Origin: Agrocybe praecox | Taxonomy: Eukaryota; Basidiomycota; Agaricomycetes; Agaricales; Agrocybaceae | Length of the DNA stretch: 64,000 bases | Direction: 5' to 3' | NCBI GenBank assembly: GCA_964017145.1 | Contig: OZ024846.1 | Coordinates: 992,001-1,056,000, forward strand | Shown here: piece after piece, positions 46,235 to 59,424 of the stretch | Position numbering within the stretch: position 1 is the stretch's first letter | Layout: each line of letters starts with the position of its first letter | Position numbers and translations under genes: made by a program | Notes under the pieces: model-generated | Database searches by the model: none | What the model was told of the DNA's origin: nothing | Seen by the model: the letters and a program-made list of their open reading frames with translations, nothing else

Positions 46235-49133
46235 AATAACTGGCGAATAGGTCCTGCTCGTAGGTCTGCTTCCCCAAGATGTCTAGGCTATTTTTGTCAA
46301 CTGCAAATTGAAATTTCATTCCTATTATGTTCCTCTCCTTCTCTGGTCTTTGGCTTTATCACCCAGACACTATGGCTTTCGTCATGGACGATTTTGCACG
46401 CTCGCCATTCGCGCAACTGCCAACGTCTAGGATGTGCCGTAACCATTTCTTGCTCTGCAGCTGGCTTGTTGCAGCGGCAAACCAGAGACTAGTCATCATT
46501 TGCTCTCTACTCAACAAAATGCGAATGTACATCCCTCGCAATTGACATTCCGGTACATGCTTTCTAAATTATCCGAGACGGGAAGTGAGAGCTATTAACT
46601 CGCTGATGAGCACGACAGTGCTTGGAGCCGTTCGAACCATGACATAATACTACAAAACGACAACTTCAGTCAACTACGGACCTTAGGGCCAACAACTCGC
46701 AACTTCGAGACACATAATCACCCTCCGTACACCACAGCAACCTCGCAACAATATCAGATTCACAAACGCTTCTTATTCTTGGCTCAACTACGGATCTTGG
46801 AACCGTCTTCTTTCTCATTCTACAATTCCCATTTGCGTACATCATCTTCCTTTGCTTATTAGTACGTTTGATACCTATTTCACACCGATTCTCGTCTTCG
46901 ATAGGAGCCATATTCTTTGTGTTTACAGCCGTGACCTAATCGAAAAGAATGGACATGAGATTTTTCCCCTTTGCATTTCAACTTGCGTGTCGAAGTTCTT
47001 TTTCGGTCAACCCTCGGCATAACGAATCAAACTGCGTCCTCAGGCCTCAGGCCTCAGCATTTGACGTCACTGCGCTATAATCTCGCTCTTGATATTTAGT
47101 CAACAATTCTCCGTACCCCGAACGTATTCTTTCTAAACGATGCGAATCTGGAACGCTGTTGGGCAGCCAGAACTGAACTCTTCGCATACTCCAGTTTCGT
47201 AAGTTCTTGTGGTTGTTTTGACGCCCATTTATTATAACGAGTCTATAACTGTGTAACTATCATTCGGTAAAATAAAAATCTTGTAAAGATTACTACAAAT
47301 CGTACATCTCAACAAATAATATATTTTTCCCCCTCCCAGAGTGCACTACAGACGCAAGCCATGTATAAGCAGTGAGCACATCCGACTGCGGAGTGCGGCC
47401 ATAAATATTATGCTTTCCGAATGATACCAGATAGCAAAAACTATCAGCCAATGTCAGTTTGATTGCCCCACTCTGTGCCTGAGGCCTGATTAAGATTACC
47501 CATGGAAATAAGACATACTGACAACGAATTATCGACGTTGGCGCGGGCGTTCAACGTTCAAGTTTGAATTTCTCTCAGTCCGTGAAATTTAATACCTGTC
47601 TGATACCAAGTCCATTTTTACTTTTCTACCTTCTATGTCTGGAGCTAGTCATTAATACGATGTTGTAGTACTAGTACCTGGTAACAACGTGCTCGCTATT
47701 TTCTAACATAGTACAATAAGATGTCGCGCTGACAGGAGCTCTGCAGATCTGCTCTTACTCTCCTGCTGATAGTACCCGTAAACCTGTCACTTGTTTCCAT
47801 ACCGGCTTGTATCCCCGATTTTGGCATATGGTTTGTCCTACAGAAAGGATATACTCAGTGTATTTTGAGCCGTATTACCGTATGAGTTGGAATCACAAAC
47901 TTAAAACTAAGGATCTCATGGAACACTGTGCTCTGCCCCACTGTATACGCTACATTTATGAGGCAGCGCTGGTAACTATTTAAAGCAGAGAATCTGAGGA
48001 GTATGGATCAAATAAATGCAGTCTGCCTTGTAGCTACCAACGCTTTTCAATATCCTGGAAATTTCTCATGTCATCAACATGTCATATGAAAAAGGCTGAA
48101 AATATGGTCGGTCAAATAAAGGGACCGTTCATGGCAAGGTATTATCTATCTTTCAGCGTGAGACCCTTTTAACCCTGATCAAGAAGACCTTGAATATTGC
48201 CTTGGATATTATATCCACATTCTACCCGCTCACCGTGGTTTTGGAATCTGAATATTTAGTGTCAGTGGGACGGAGTCAAAACAGGGTTGATAGATATAAA
48301 AATAATAATAGAAAATCTCCATTTTAAGATACTCTGTACTCTCTAGAGACTGCTTCCATGTAAGAAGTGGAAGTGTCAAAATGACAACTGGTGCGCCTCG
48401 AGGTCTGAACGCGTTCACGTCACGTTACTCGTTAGAGGCCCGCTCGGCAGAGTTGCCCAATGCCGAGCCATAAACCCAAACATACTTCCTGCCTCTGAGG
48501 TCTCCCCGTTCCAACCCGCTGCCCAGGTCTACTCATGTGGGCAATGCTCCTATGTCGTCAAGGCTGGTATTTATATTCGTAGGAGCTAGAAGGGAGGTAA
48601 CTGTAACGTTTGAATTGGCGACGTGTGCTGTAGGATTCCGACCATTCTGGCCCTCGGAAAAGTGGTGAAGAAGAAACGACCACAAGTTCGTTGTTCTTTA
48701 TTGAACTTTCGGCTACCCGACAAATTTCTCTCGACTTCTCAGTGCATTCATCGCCCGACTATTCCATTTTTACTCTTCGGGGTGGTCGCCGTCTCTCGGG
48801 AGTCGGGATGATCTTTCTGTGCAAAATTGCAAATGTTGAGACATTCCGTCCCCAGCCCATATGCGCAAGCCGATGCCGTTCTTGTTAAAATTAGCTCTGG
48901 AGGCGCTTGTGGGGTTCTCCTCATGGTCGACTTTGATGCATACATATATTGGTTCTATTTAAGGGTCGTTATTTATACATAAAAACTAATTTAGGATGGT
49001 CCCGGTCCTTGCCCCTCCATGTCGCACGCGCATACGGGACTGAAATAACCCTTCTTATCTCCCCTATATAAACATGGATTTTCGGTAGGAAGTTTTCCCC
49101 TGGTCGGGCCTTCCAAGTTACACTGGTAGCAAC
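46235..49133. other. Long intergenic region before the OPT transporter
   Basis: About 2.9 kb with stops in all frames and no recognisable gene, tRNA or repeat copy. The right end is the transporter promoter with a clear TATA box. Confidence 0.5.
49065..49073 (+). promoter_or_regulatory. TATA box of the OPT transporter gene
   Basis: TATATAAAC lies 61 bases before the ATG at 49134, preceded by a C/T-rich run (TTATCTCCCC). The spacing fits a short 5' UTR, so a strong, regulated core promoter is likely. Confidence 0.6.
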
Positions 49134-52100
49134 ATGTCGGCGACCAACGACAACGACTATGAAAAACAAGAGTCAATCGACGAGAAGAAGGCCGTGAAGG
49201 ACATCGACATCGCGGATGCCGACGAGAGCAGCTCCTTTGGTGTGTTGGAGGACGAACGAGACATTGCTACGCATGTCGTCACTGTCACCGACGATCCAAC
49301 GCTGAACCCATGGACTGTAAGGTCTTTTGTCATTGGTATTGGTCTCTCGGCCTTTGGTGGCGTTCTTGGTAAGTTGATTCTACTCGCTTTATGTACATTC
49401 TTTGATGATCTTTCTTCGTAGCGGAAATTTACTATTTCAAACCGGTATAGTGGTATTGTTCCTTACTCTTGCACCAGGCTGACTATGGTATAGCAAACCG
49501 TTCTTGTCTCAACGATGTTCCTCGCCATTATTTCCTACGTCCTGGGAATTGCCATGGAGGCCGCTATACCCAAGCGTGGCATCATAGGCCGTTATCTCAA
49601 CCCCGTGAGTGACATTTCCACTCTCTATTTTTGTTAAATTGAATCTCCACACTGCTCACTTTCATCATTCCCAACAGCACCCATTTAATAAGAAGGAGAA
49701 TGCATTCATCGTCATCATGTCCAGCGCCGCTGCTAATTCGGCTCTTGGAACGGAAGTCCTCGCCGTTCAGCGTCTCTATTACAACATTACGCCCAACCCT
49801 GGTGCGAGCATTTTGTGAGTTCATTCAAAACTATGGAGCTTATCAGAGGGACTGAAGCACGAGGAAAAGCTTGCTATTCTCAAGCCAGCTGCTAGGTAAG
49901 CCATGTAACGTGCCCTTTCGTTTACCGCGTTTGTAATGTTTTTCCTGGCAGGTTATGGAATTGGGGGGCTTTTCAGGAGTAAGTTTGCTATCTTTCTACT
50001 TTACAAGTGTATATCAAATTGATCATCAAATTCAAATTAGATGTTCTTTTGTATCCGTCGAAAATGTTGTACCCGGGCGTCCTTCCGCTAGTATCTATGT
50101 TTGATGCCCTATTCAAGGACGCGTCAGGAGCGCAGAAGAAACTCCGGTTATTCTGGATTGCCTTTGGAGTGTACGTCACGTTCTTAGAATACGTTTATCT
50201 TATCAACACTGACACGAATTTGGTAAACGTACAGCATTTTCGTCTGGGAACTTTTCCCCGAATGGATCTTCCCTCTCCTCACTGGTTTCTCGATATTCTG
50301 TCTCGCCAACCAGAAGTCTACCGATTTTACGAGGATATTTGGAGGATCAAATGGAAACGAGGGACTGGGATTGTTATCCATTTGCTTTGATTGGCAGTAT
50401 ATTTCTGGGGGTGAGCTTTAATTCCTACTCGTAATTTCGCTCGAGACCTTATTTTAACGGCAGGGTATAACCCCATGGCGATTCCCCTCCGCGCGCAGTT
50501 CTCTAATCTGATCGGTTATATCCTTTGCATGTTAGTTTTTTCCCATTTATATCGATGATGCAGACGCTCAAATTGACGGTTCCCAGGGTCGTTTTCGTCG
50601 GTGTCTATTATGGAAATATCTGGGACTCCAAGAGCTTCCCATTCGTAAGCACACGACCGTTTTATTCCTTTGGCATTTCGTTACTCATTTTTCGTGTTTC
50701 TCTTTTTAGTTGTCACAGGAATTGTTCTATGCTAATGGAACTGTTTATGATCAATTGCTCATCTTGAACGACAAGTTCGAAGTTGACAAGACTCTCTTGG
50801 CTGAACAAGGATTAGTGCGTTGCATTGTATTTCTCTTGTTCTGATGTTGACACGTTACAAACCCTTTAGCCCTTCTATGCCGGTACATGGGTCGTGCAAT
50901 TGCTCACCACCAATCTTGGTATGGGCGCAACTTTTACGCATCTCCTCATCTGGAATCTCGATGATATGAAGGCGGCATGGAGCTGGCTTGCCCCGAGTAG
51001 CCTGAAGAAGATGGCGCGGAACTTCGATTGGAGGTTCTGGAGGGACGATGGGATGCGAGACGATATTGAGGACGATGGAAGCCTTGATCCTCATTATCGT
51101 GAGATGCTTAAGGTAAGACAGCGTCTCGTTTTCCCACTTTTTTGTTACTCAAAGTATGAATTCTTGTAGTACCCTGATGCCCCTAACAGCTGGTACTTGG
51201 TTACTCTTCTTGCTTCGGTTATCATGGCCCTTGTCATCATCTACAAAACTGACTCGACTTTGCCTTGGTATGTAACTTCTTCCATTCTTTCTGGTGCAAA
51301 GTAAGCTTACCGCATCGCGCCATACATAGGTGGGGATTCATCGTTAGCATGATTCTTGCTACTATCTCTATTCTCTTCTTCGGCACGCTCTATGCTATCA
51401 CTGGTCTGCAGTTCATTATCCAGCCTTTCATTCAGGTATGTAAATTTGCAGCGTCCATTCCCAGAACTATTATTTAGTCTTGCTGTATAGATGATTGGAG
51501 GATTCATACACCCTGGAAAGCCCATGGCAAACATGTACTTCGTTTTGTTTGGATACAGTTGGTGTTCAATTTTCTCCTCTTACTTCCCTGGTTATTAACA
51601 CTACTTTCCAAAAGACTCTGTAAGCCAGGCTCAGTTGTTGCTGCGTGACTTGAAGATTGCACAATGTTAGTCCCGTTTAATTTTCTTTGTGCATGATCCG
51701 CAAACTGATTAAAATCAATAGATACGAAGCTTCCCCCTCGTGCCGCTTTCACTGCTCAAATTATCGGAACCTTATTTGGATGCGTGCTTAATTTCGGTTT
51801 GTATTTTCTTGCGCTTGTCTGCGTCGACGTAGAGCTTTTTTAACGATCATAAATGTAGTTTTAATGAACTCTATTATCGACAATCAAAGGCCCATCCTTT
51901 TGTCAGTGGAAGGAACTAACGTATGGTCTGGTCAACAACCTCAGCAATATAACTCGCAAGCTATCGCATGGGGTGCTTTAAGGTGAAGCTTTTGAATTAC
52001 TGTATTTGTTAAACAATATCGCTAACGCGCTCATGCAGTCACGAACTCTTCGCCATCGGGAAACGATACCAATTCGTCGCTTGGGCCTATCTACTTGGCT

Positions 52101-52714
52101 TCCTCGTCCCCGTCCCATTCTGGATCGCCCACAAGTTCTGGCCAAGATTGAGGGCTGATTACTTGTACACCCCTGTTATTTGGTATGTGTATCATCACTT
52201 AATTATCTTACCTTATTGAATTAATGATATCTTTATGAATATTTCTAGTTACTATATCGGGTGGCTCTGCGTCGGCATTAACTCCTCTATTCTATCATAC
52301 TTTGGTATTGCTTGGGCGTCACAATGGTGGCTCCGTACTCGCTACCCACGCTGGTTCGCCAAGTACAATTACATTTTGGCAGCTGCTTTGGACGGAGGAA
52401 CCCAGGTATGCATTGATTTTACACGATGCGCTCTTTTGCTCGCATTGGACTGACGATGTTTTATCTAGGTTATGATATTCATCTTATCTTTCGCTGTGTT
52501 CGGTGCATCTGGAGACTCGCATCTCTTCCCACAATGGTTGGTTGTTCTTGTTCTACTGTCTTATCTTTCTGCTTGTTAATTTACATAATTTTCTTACTAG
52601 GTGGGGTGCGAACCAGAATGGTGTGTTCTATCCTTAGAAAAACATTTTTAATGATACTAATTTTATTCTTTTTCAGGAAATTACGACAGGTGTGCTCTCG
52701 TAGACACGAGCTAA
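49134..52714 (+). CDS. OPT-family oligopeptide transporter
   Basis: Proton-coupled plasma-membrane oligopeptide transporter, importing tetra/pentapeptides or glutathione in the known family. Twenty-three exons could be joined in phase to 761 residues: 49134-49368, 49422-49444, 49494-49604, 49678-49814, 49870-49895, 49952-49978, 50041-50170, 50235-50410, 50464-50530, 50587-50644, 50710-50814, 50870-51112, 51170-51267, 51330-51435, 51491-51557, 51615-51665, 51722-51796, 51859-51982, 52039-52182, 52249-52405, 52469-52536, 52601-52620 and 52677-52714. The N-terminus is acidic/Lys-rich and cytosolic, followed by about 12-14 hydrophobic spans. Family signatures: NPHPFNKKENAFIVIMSSAA, GGSNGNEGLGLLSICFDWQY, GYNPMAIPLRAQFSNLIGY and GGFIHPGKPMANMYF. 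The C-terminus is FPQWWGANQNGNYDRCALVD. Many exons are 20-70 nt, so automatic gene finders may miscall it. Substrate is not deducible. Confidence 0.93.
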
Positions 52715-53140
52715 AGGCAAGGGACGGTGTCAAATTGCGTACAATAGCCGTGAGCTCGTACAGCATTTGTATTATGTTTTCTATTCCATTGAACTAGCTG
52801 TAATGTCTTTTTCCCCATTGGAAGTGCACTGTACTATACGCGTTAAAAATAAGAATACCAGTTTGTGGGATTTGCATATGACGTTCGAAAAGCAAGTTGA
52901 TCCTAGTCAACAGTTATAGTCATTGCTGGCGCCGATAGCTATTTACTGAATAAAAAGGTAATAAATTACACGTCCTCTGTTAATTTCTTTTTTTTAACGG
53001 TGTGAACAGAGGCTCGGGCATGGGCCCATATTTGGCACCCCCGACGCATTTATGTATCAGAAACAGGTAAAAAGAAACACAAAACGTGTAACTTAATATA
53101 TATATTTCTTGCACAAACAGACATCGGCGCCAGCAGTGAG
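52715..53140. other. Convergent spacer, OPT transporter to HET gene
   Basis: About 430 bases between converging stops, AT-rich with T8-type runs; both 3' UTRs probably lie here. Nothing else is seen. Confidence 0.5.
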
Positions 53141-55193
53141 TTAAATTAATACAATTTCACATGCTGGCGTTTCCTCGAATTCTTTCTCCAACTTTCCTTC
53201 GAGGGCCATGCGAAACGATCCGACGCGCTGGTAGGTGTCGGCAGCTTTCTTCAGTAGAATTCCCCATAACGTTTTTGGTGAATCCCTTGAAGACAAGAAG
53301 CGTTTCTTGGCCCTCAGGATGATAGGGAGCGCCCAAATTTCTTCATATGCCCCCTCTTCAAGAACATCGTCTCGAGAGTCCACTGGTGCGTATCCGAGTG
53401 GTATCTTTGAACTATCAGGGCCGTTATGCACATACTCAAACAATTGATCTCTACCGGGTTTCCACATCATACGTTTGAGACGACCTTCAACTCTCAAACA
53501 TGTTGGTTCGCGAAGCTCTCCAAAAGCAAATCCTGGATTAACAAGTTCGATTTTCCAGTCAAGGATTCGAAGCCCATACGCTTCTTCTGGATCTACGTAA
53601 CCTGCTGGGTGACCAGCCATGCCGTCGATTGAAGGCCAGGACCAAGACGGTGCTCTAAACACATTTGGACGGGGTAATGGATCATCCATTCGTGCCCAAA
53701 GTAGGTCACCTAGGAGGTGATGTTCCCACATCCCCGAGATGTATTTACACTTGAGGATTTGTTGAAACTCCTCGGCGACACCTGATATTGCATTGAGCTT
53801 ATCGGATGATACTGTCAGGCCCCGAGAGGTATAGTCGCTCACGACGCCATACCATACCTTGGTTATCGCTCGCAGCTCGTCTGGGGATAGCTCCTTAATA
53901 CTTGGGCCCGTACGAAGAAGACCTGAGTTAAAGAACTCTGGTGGCAGCCGCTCTACACTGTTCACTTTGCTGGGAACAAAACTTCCGCCTATATTTTTGA
54001 GCCCGCGTTGACATAGGTACTGTAGAGTGTGAGAAGCATACACCAGAGCTCGTGGCGCAAGGATGCGTTCCTGAAGACACCACGAGCGCCTATTAACCGG
54101 CTCTTTTGCAGCTTCGTACTGATCATACCAAGCGCGTGGTGATAAAGTCATTGTGCCGACTTGCCCATCGGGACAATAAAATGGTACTTCCCAGGTAAAT
54201 TGAGGAGAGGGACAATCCTGTAAGAAACCGAGGTCTGCTTTGGATGTTTTAGCAGCGATGATGGTAACATATGCATTTTGATAAATCCTGCGCATCTGTG
54301 GGAGCTCTTTTATTTTGTCTTCGGGAGAGTCCTGTATTATGCAGTAACTATCGATCCACAGATAGCGTATTCCAAGCTCGCGAACGACTCGTATAGCGTC
54401 TTTAATGGTTTGAGGGGTATCGTCCATGTTAAGACCTTTGTTGACATATTGCGTTAGATTTTTAGAAGTAGTCCTTTGGGGCTGATCGCCACCCCATACA
54501 TAACTGAGGGCTGCATACGGCTCGTGAACTACTCGAGTGTCAATTTTGAGTCTGACTCCTTGTAGATTTTGGCAATCGATGACACGAGTTGGAATGTTTG
54601 TTGGAACGAACTTTGGGCAATCTTTGTGGTCGTTTATCCCATGGAGACATTCGTCAAGGTATCCACGAGCGAGCTTAAATGTCGATGATGATGATATCCT
54701 GTTTATTAGGGGTCGATCTGGGATGAATGAAGCCGCAGGATCATCTGTGTGGTTTGAGAACTTTTTTTTTTCAATTAGATGTGTCAAACTTACGAGAAGG
54801 CGTAGAAAGAGGAGCCGTAGACATGAAAAGAGGCGTCCCATCCACACTACTGTATGTTAATACTAGCAAATTCCGTTCGTCCTTGTTGGATGTGCTATAC
54901 TCGTCCCTGAAGCGCAAGCTGATTTCCATCTTTTCATCGCGTATCATCTGTTCCAATTTATGTATCGTTTCCGGTGGTCCTTGAAACTGTGTCTGGTTCT
55001 CGTTCTGTAATGTCTGTATGGTAGTATGTACTTCGATCATGCTACACCATGCACATCCGCTCTGATCAGCCTCTTGGATTTCTTTCCAATTTGTCTGATA
55101 AGAATTTTGAGTGGCCCATGTTTTTTGGAAGGAATCGACGTTGAAGAGCCTCCCTTGACAAGCTATGCATAGCTCTACTTGTATGCCAGGCAT
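53141..55193 (-). CDS. HET-domain (heterokaryon incompatibility-type) protein
   Basis: Protein of the HET superfamily; such proteins trigger cell death on non-self recognition in filamentous fungi, while many basidiomycete members are of unknown role. Two exons, 55193-54794 and 54744-53141, join to 667 residues across a 49-base intron whose acceptor was set by phase (join PSHDPAASF). The N-terminus has CIACQGRLF and SGCAWCSMIE, a possible Cys-rich patch. The HET domain spans about residues 210-360 with YAALSYVWGG, TPQTIKDAIRVVRELGIRYL, WIDSYCIIQD and RRIYQNAYVTIIAA, then NRRSWCLQERILAPRALVY. The C-terminal ~280 residues show no further domain; no NACHT, ankyrin or WD repeats are seen. Only one copy is in this window. 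The start is the first ATG before PGIQVELCIAC. Confidence 0.9.
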
Positions 55194-55637
55194 GGATATT
55201 ACGACAAGTCATCAAATAAGTAGTCCATCAGTATTCATGAAAGGGGGCCGCGATCAGAGAGATCCCAAAAAAACATGCAACAATAAGAGACTAAAAATAG
55301 ATTTAAGCGCACGATATTATTCATGAGGGATCTTCCTAATCTTTCTCGTAAAACCTTTTCGTACACTCGCTGATATTTGCTTCAATCGTTTTTATTTTAT
55401 TTCAGTTATCGAGACTTAAAGGTCTGCAGACTGCCCGAGTCCGATTAGTTTAGCCAAAAATAGCCTTGACGTAATGTCACATGATACAACAGCAGGCATG
55501 GAAAACGAGTTGTAACCAAGTGCAAAGAAACCAAAAAGAGATACAAAGGGAGTATTCTTACCTTTGACTCATTTTCTACGCAACCAGACAGGTATATAAA
55601 TTGACTGGTCTAGAAATACTACCTCTGACACTCCCTC
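55194..55637. other. Divergent intergenic region, HET gene to membrane protein 1
   Basis: About 440 bases between divergent starts, containing both promoters. It is AT-rich, with a TATA-like TATATAAAT near 55591 pointing toward the plus-strand gene. No other feature is seen. Confidence 0.45.
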
Positions 55638-57112
55638 ATGACACAAGATCGCAAACTGGCGAGGGCCATGTCTGAAGACCGCGACATGGACGAGAGCTTT
55701 ATCGGACTTGACGATGATGAAGAAGAGTGGGAGGACGATGAAGGAGAAGAGCTTATACGCGAGAAACGGGCATGGTCCAGAGCACCAACCTACGCAGAAG
55801 TGGCAAAGCCGCCATCCTTGCGTAAGCGCCGAAGGGGAACCCGTCCCCGTATGAAGACAGAAGACAGACCTATGATTGCCCAAGAGGATGTGATCAATGG
55901 GACTGTAAATGGAGCTCACTTCGCCGGGAGCTATTTGCTGGATATATTCTCGCGAGGAATCAATCTACTGCGTCAGCCTTTATCGATCTTATTCAGCATA
56001 TGGCTCCTAGCAGTAGCATTAGGCCTCGTATCAGGCCTCGTGTCGAAGTCGCTGCATAAGGCTTTCTCACCGGCTTGCATCCTTCCTGGAATGTCTAGAC
56101 TGGCAATGTGCGGAAAAGTGAAGGCCGTTGGGAAGCGTTCACAATGGGTGGATTATCCAAGGTTGATGGATCAACAGAGTAAGACGTTCGAGCAGCTCAT
56201 GGGTGACTCTGTCGGCGGCTCAGCGTTGTCTCTGGAAATCAAGCAAGCGGAAATGGCGACCAAGGATTTGGTTACTCTCGTCAGAATTAGCGATCTAAAA
56301 GCCAGAGATACTCTTGCATCGTCTTTGACCAATTTTGTTTACGACGCGAAGAAGACTGGACGTGGACTTCAGAAATTGACGTCGAAAGTTGGAGGAGCTG
56401 TTGACAAGTAAGTGTGATACTTGATGTTCGACCATATATTTGCCCTAACCTCAATAAAAGTATCATAGCTGTGAACGATTATGCCCTCCGTTCAATCGAA
56501 GAAGCACGGGCCAACCAGCCATCCATATTATCTGCTATTGTCCCCTGGGGCCCTCCTAGGAAAAATGTTGACAAAATTGTGACAAAGACGTTCGGAGAGG
56601 CGATGGACGTCCTCTCCTCCAACATGCAGCGTCTAATCGTAGAGGCAGAGATGAATCTCCAGAACCTCGATACTCTCGAAGAACGTCTCGCTACCATTCA
56701 TGAGATCATCGCTCGGGAAGACGCTACGATATCGGAAGACCATGAAAAGTTGCTAAGCGAATTATGGACTCGTTTAGGCGGGAATAGAAAGATCAAAAGA
56801 AGCTTCGAAAATCATCTCGAGCTGCTCAAGGGACTTGGAGAGTACAGGAAGCAGGCTCTGGCTCACGTCGTTGCTGCCTTGCAAACTCTCCGAGGCATGA
56901 GTGAAGATATGGAGGATATGAGGGAAAGAGTAGCGGCCCCGAACCTGCTCGACAGTATTCCCGTGGAGGTCCATTTGAAGAGCATTAAAATGGGGTTGGA
57001 TAGGCTGAACGAGGGCAGGACATATGCGCGGAAGCTCCAACAAGAGGCAGTGAATAAGATTCTGAAAAAGAGTGGTGTATCAGGCTCTGATGAAGATGAC
57101 GCGGACGCCTGA
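55638..57112 (+). CDS. Single-pass membrane protein with coiled coils, paralogue 1
   Basis: Family not recognised. Exons 55638-56407 and 56461-57112 join to 473 residues. Residues 1-100 are disordered and acidic (LDDDEEEWEDDEGEEL), then basic (KRRRGTRPRMK). One transmembrane segment lies near 113-133 (LSILFSIWLLAVALGLVSGL). Just after it is a Cys-flanked loop, CILPGMSRLAMCG, followed by WVDYPRLMDQQSKTFEQL. The remaining ~300 residues are predicted helical/coiled-coil, with AEMATKDLVTLVRISDLKAR, YALRSIEEA and LEERLATIHEIIARED. It ends in an acidic tail (SDEDDADA). With no cleavable signal, a type II or tail-in-lumen arrangement is possible. A second in-frame ATG 30 bases downstream could also serve. 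The next gene is a diverged tandem copy with the same intron position. Confidence 0.8.
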
Positions 57113-57752
57113 TATAGATATATTAACTTTTCTCTCTCCTCTCGAGTTTGTATTTTCCTATTGCTTTGCTTGCTGTCCAGATTTAAAAAGAGAAAACGGT
57201 CTTGTTTTTATCCTGTGTAATATTTTCCATCACTGTTTTTGGAAACAGACTATGTATCATACTTTGTATATAGCTTTCATATACGTAGCTTCGGATGATT
57301 CTAATAGAGGTCACTTATAACTTAGACGCAGAGCTAATATTCTCCGTTAGTAGTATTCATATGACAGACTTGGAGGAACAGGTGTATCCTCGCTGATTAT
57401 AGCTGATTATCCTTTCTCGGAAGATTGGCGCCCAGAATGGTTTGCAACAGATGCGCCACGCGAACAATATAGAGGATCTCAGATCGTGCAGGCTGCCTGT
57501 TTGGCCGCACGCCATTGCGGTCTGCCTTCTCCTCCCACAAGCAGACACCCTCTCACGAACAAGCGGCTTGTTTAGTGGATTTACACCCCCAACATGGTTG
57601 CAGCATGTCGTTCTTAGTGCGCCAACGGGCAGTTCAACACGTTTCAATCAAAGACAGATGTCGAAGAACCTCTTTTTATGTACATATAAAGAGGCGTGTC
57701 TCGCAAGCATGCGGTTTATCATTCTTAACATCCAACCACGATATACACACCT
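57113..57752. promoter_or_regulatory. Spacer and promoter between the membrane-protein paralogues
   Basis: 640 bases between the tandem genes. The left part is T-rich (3' UTR of paralogue 1). Near the second gene a TATA-like ACATATAAAG occurs at about 57681, some 70 bases before the ATG. No other gene is seen. Confidence 0.45.
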
Positions 57753-59353
57753 ATGCCAACTACACGATCCACAACCAAGGATGACCCAAGCAGTCCTATC
57801 AAAAAAGGAACTGCGCGAGCCAAATTGCGAGCGAAACGTGACACTGATGACGAGGAAGAAATTCCTTCAACGCCCAGGACGCGATCTATGACAAGGAGTC
57901 AGGCTAGCCAACAAAAGCCAACTACTGGAAATGTTACAAGGGGACGGAAATTAAGGGAAATTTCGGAGACAGCGAAATCGGAAGGGGAGGATGCGATCGC
58001 TAACAGCCCAAGTGATCCTAGGTCTCCAAGCTCATCGCAATCTCCAACTCGAAGGAGCAAAGTAAACAAAGTGAAGAGTAAAAAAATAGGAAGTTTTATA
58101 GGCGTCGAGATAACGGGAAAGCCGTTTTTCAATCCAAATGTCAACGCTCTTGTTCCTCAAAAGAAGAAAGACGAGATTGAGAAAGAGGATGACTTGGTGC
58201 AAGTACCAAGGGCGTTCAATAAAACCATCTTTTCCCACAACATTATTGCAACCTTCCTGTCGATTCCCATCTTTTTCTGCCTCCTCGCTTGCATTTTGGA
58301 ACACTCGAGCTCGCACAAAGCGCTTCAGGACACGTTCGTCACGTCATTATGTTCCATCCCAGGCTTATCGACCAAGCCTGTCTGTAATCCCAAGCCTCCA
58401 TCAGCATGGGCAGACTTCCCGGGATTGATGGATTTACAGACCAAGAATTTCGAGAACCTCGCGAGGGAATGGACAGGCGGATCGACATCGCCATTAGAGA
58501 TGAAAGCGACAGAAATAGCCATGAAGGATCTTGTCACTTTGGTCAAAACCAGCGAGTTGGAAGCAAAGTTAGCTTTGGCGTCTTCCCTTAAAAATTTAGC
58601 GGCGGAAACCAAATGGGCAGGGAGAGCACTGCAGAAGTTGGATTCAAAGATTAAAGCGGCCTTTGATAGGTAAGTGAATTTGTTTGCGCTGCGTTTAACA
58701 GAGGTTGACGAAGATGCAGTGCCGTCGCTATGAATGAATATGCACTCCGGGGAATTGAGGGAGTGATGGTTCGAGGCGATAGTTCTATCGGTTGGTCGAT
58801 CTTAGGAAAACAGGACCCAAAAACTATCTTGCTCCAAATGTTCGAGAAAAGCATGGATAGACTATCCGACGCGGCAACCAAGTTAATTAACGAGGCAGAA
58901 AACAGCCTCCGAAGCCTCAGCCGACTTGAGGAACGACTGAACACCGTCTACGAGGTCGTATTGGAACAGAATTTGCCTGTTTCTTCTGCCGCCGGGGATC
59001 ACTTGCTCGGAGAGCTTTGGACCATCCTCGCGAGAAATAAGAAGGTCTGGCGGGACTCCGACGAAGATCGCCTCATCATTTTGAGAGGGTTCAAGGAAAT
59101 GAGAGAAAGGGTCATTAATCGAACAATTGGGGTTTCAAATGCGTTGTTCACGATGAACAAGCTGCTGGATGAGCTGCGAGAGAGAACGGTTATCCTCAAT
59201 CCAGAGGGCGCGGACAGCTTCGATACACATATGCAGAGCTTGAAGAAAGGCATCGAGAGGATGCGATATATCCAGAATACCGCAAAGATGTCGGAAGAGG
59301 TGGGCCTGAAGGATGTTTTGTCAAGATACGGGATTGGTGTTGGTGAAGCTTAG
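57753..59353 (+). CDS. Single-pass membrane protein with coiled coils, paralogue 2
   Basis: Tandem paralogue of the previous gene. Exons 57753-58669 and 58720-59353 join to 516 residues, with the intron at the same place and phase (after ...IKAAFDR/S). The N-terminal 150 residues are unrelated to those of paralogue 1: basic and Ser/Thr-rich with SPSSSQSPTRRSK and several TRS repeats, so possibly DNA- or chromatin-facing. The membrane segment is near 163-181 (IIATFLSIPIFFCLLACIL). The Cys-flanked loop is kept as CSIPGLSTKPVCN, then WADFPGLMDLQTKNFENLA and the helical region (EIAMKDLVTLVKTSELEAK, YALRGIEGV, LEERLNTVYEVVLEQ). The basic, disordered N-terminus plus a single span plus a long coiled coil would suit an inner-nuclear-membrane protein. 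That is inference only. Confidence 0.8.
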
Positions 59354-59424
59354 TTCTCCTTCCGCTTGTTGGTCTTCTATTCCATAAAAAATTATAACTT
59401 ATAGTATTCGTGGTTTATCTTATT

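Noticed and set aside
46327..46545. Plus-strand open frame of 72 codons
   Set aside because: No good splice link to the small gene at 45979-46234 and no motif.
54771..54860. Separate start for the HET protein at 54847
   Set aside because: The upstream exon 55193-54794 joins in phase and gives a longer, more natural protein.
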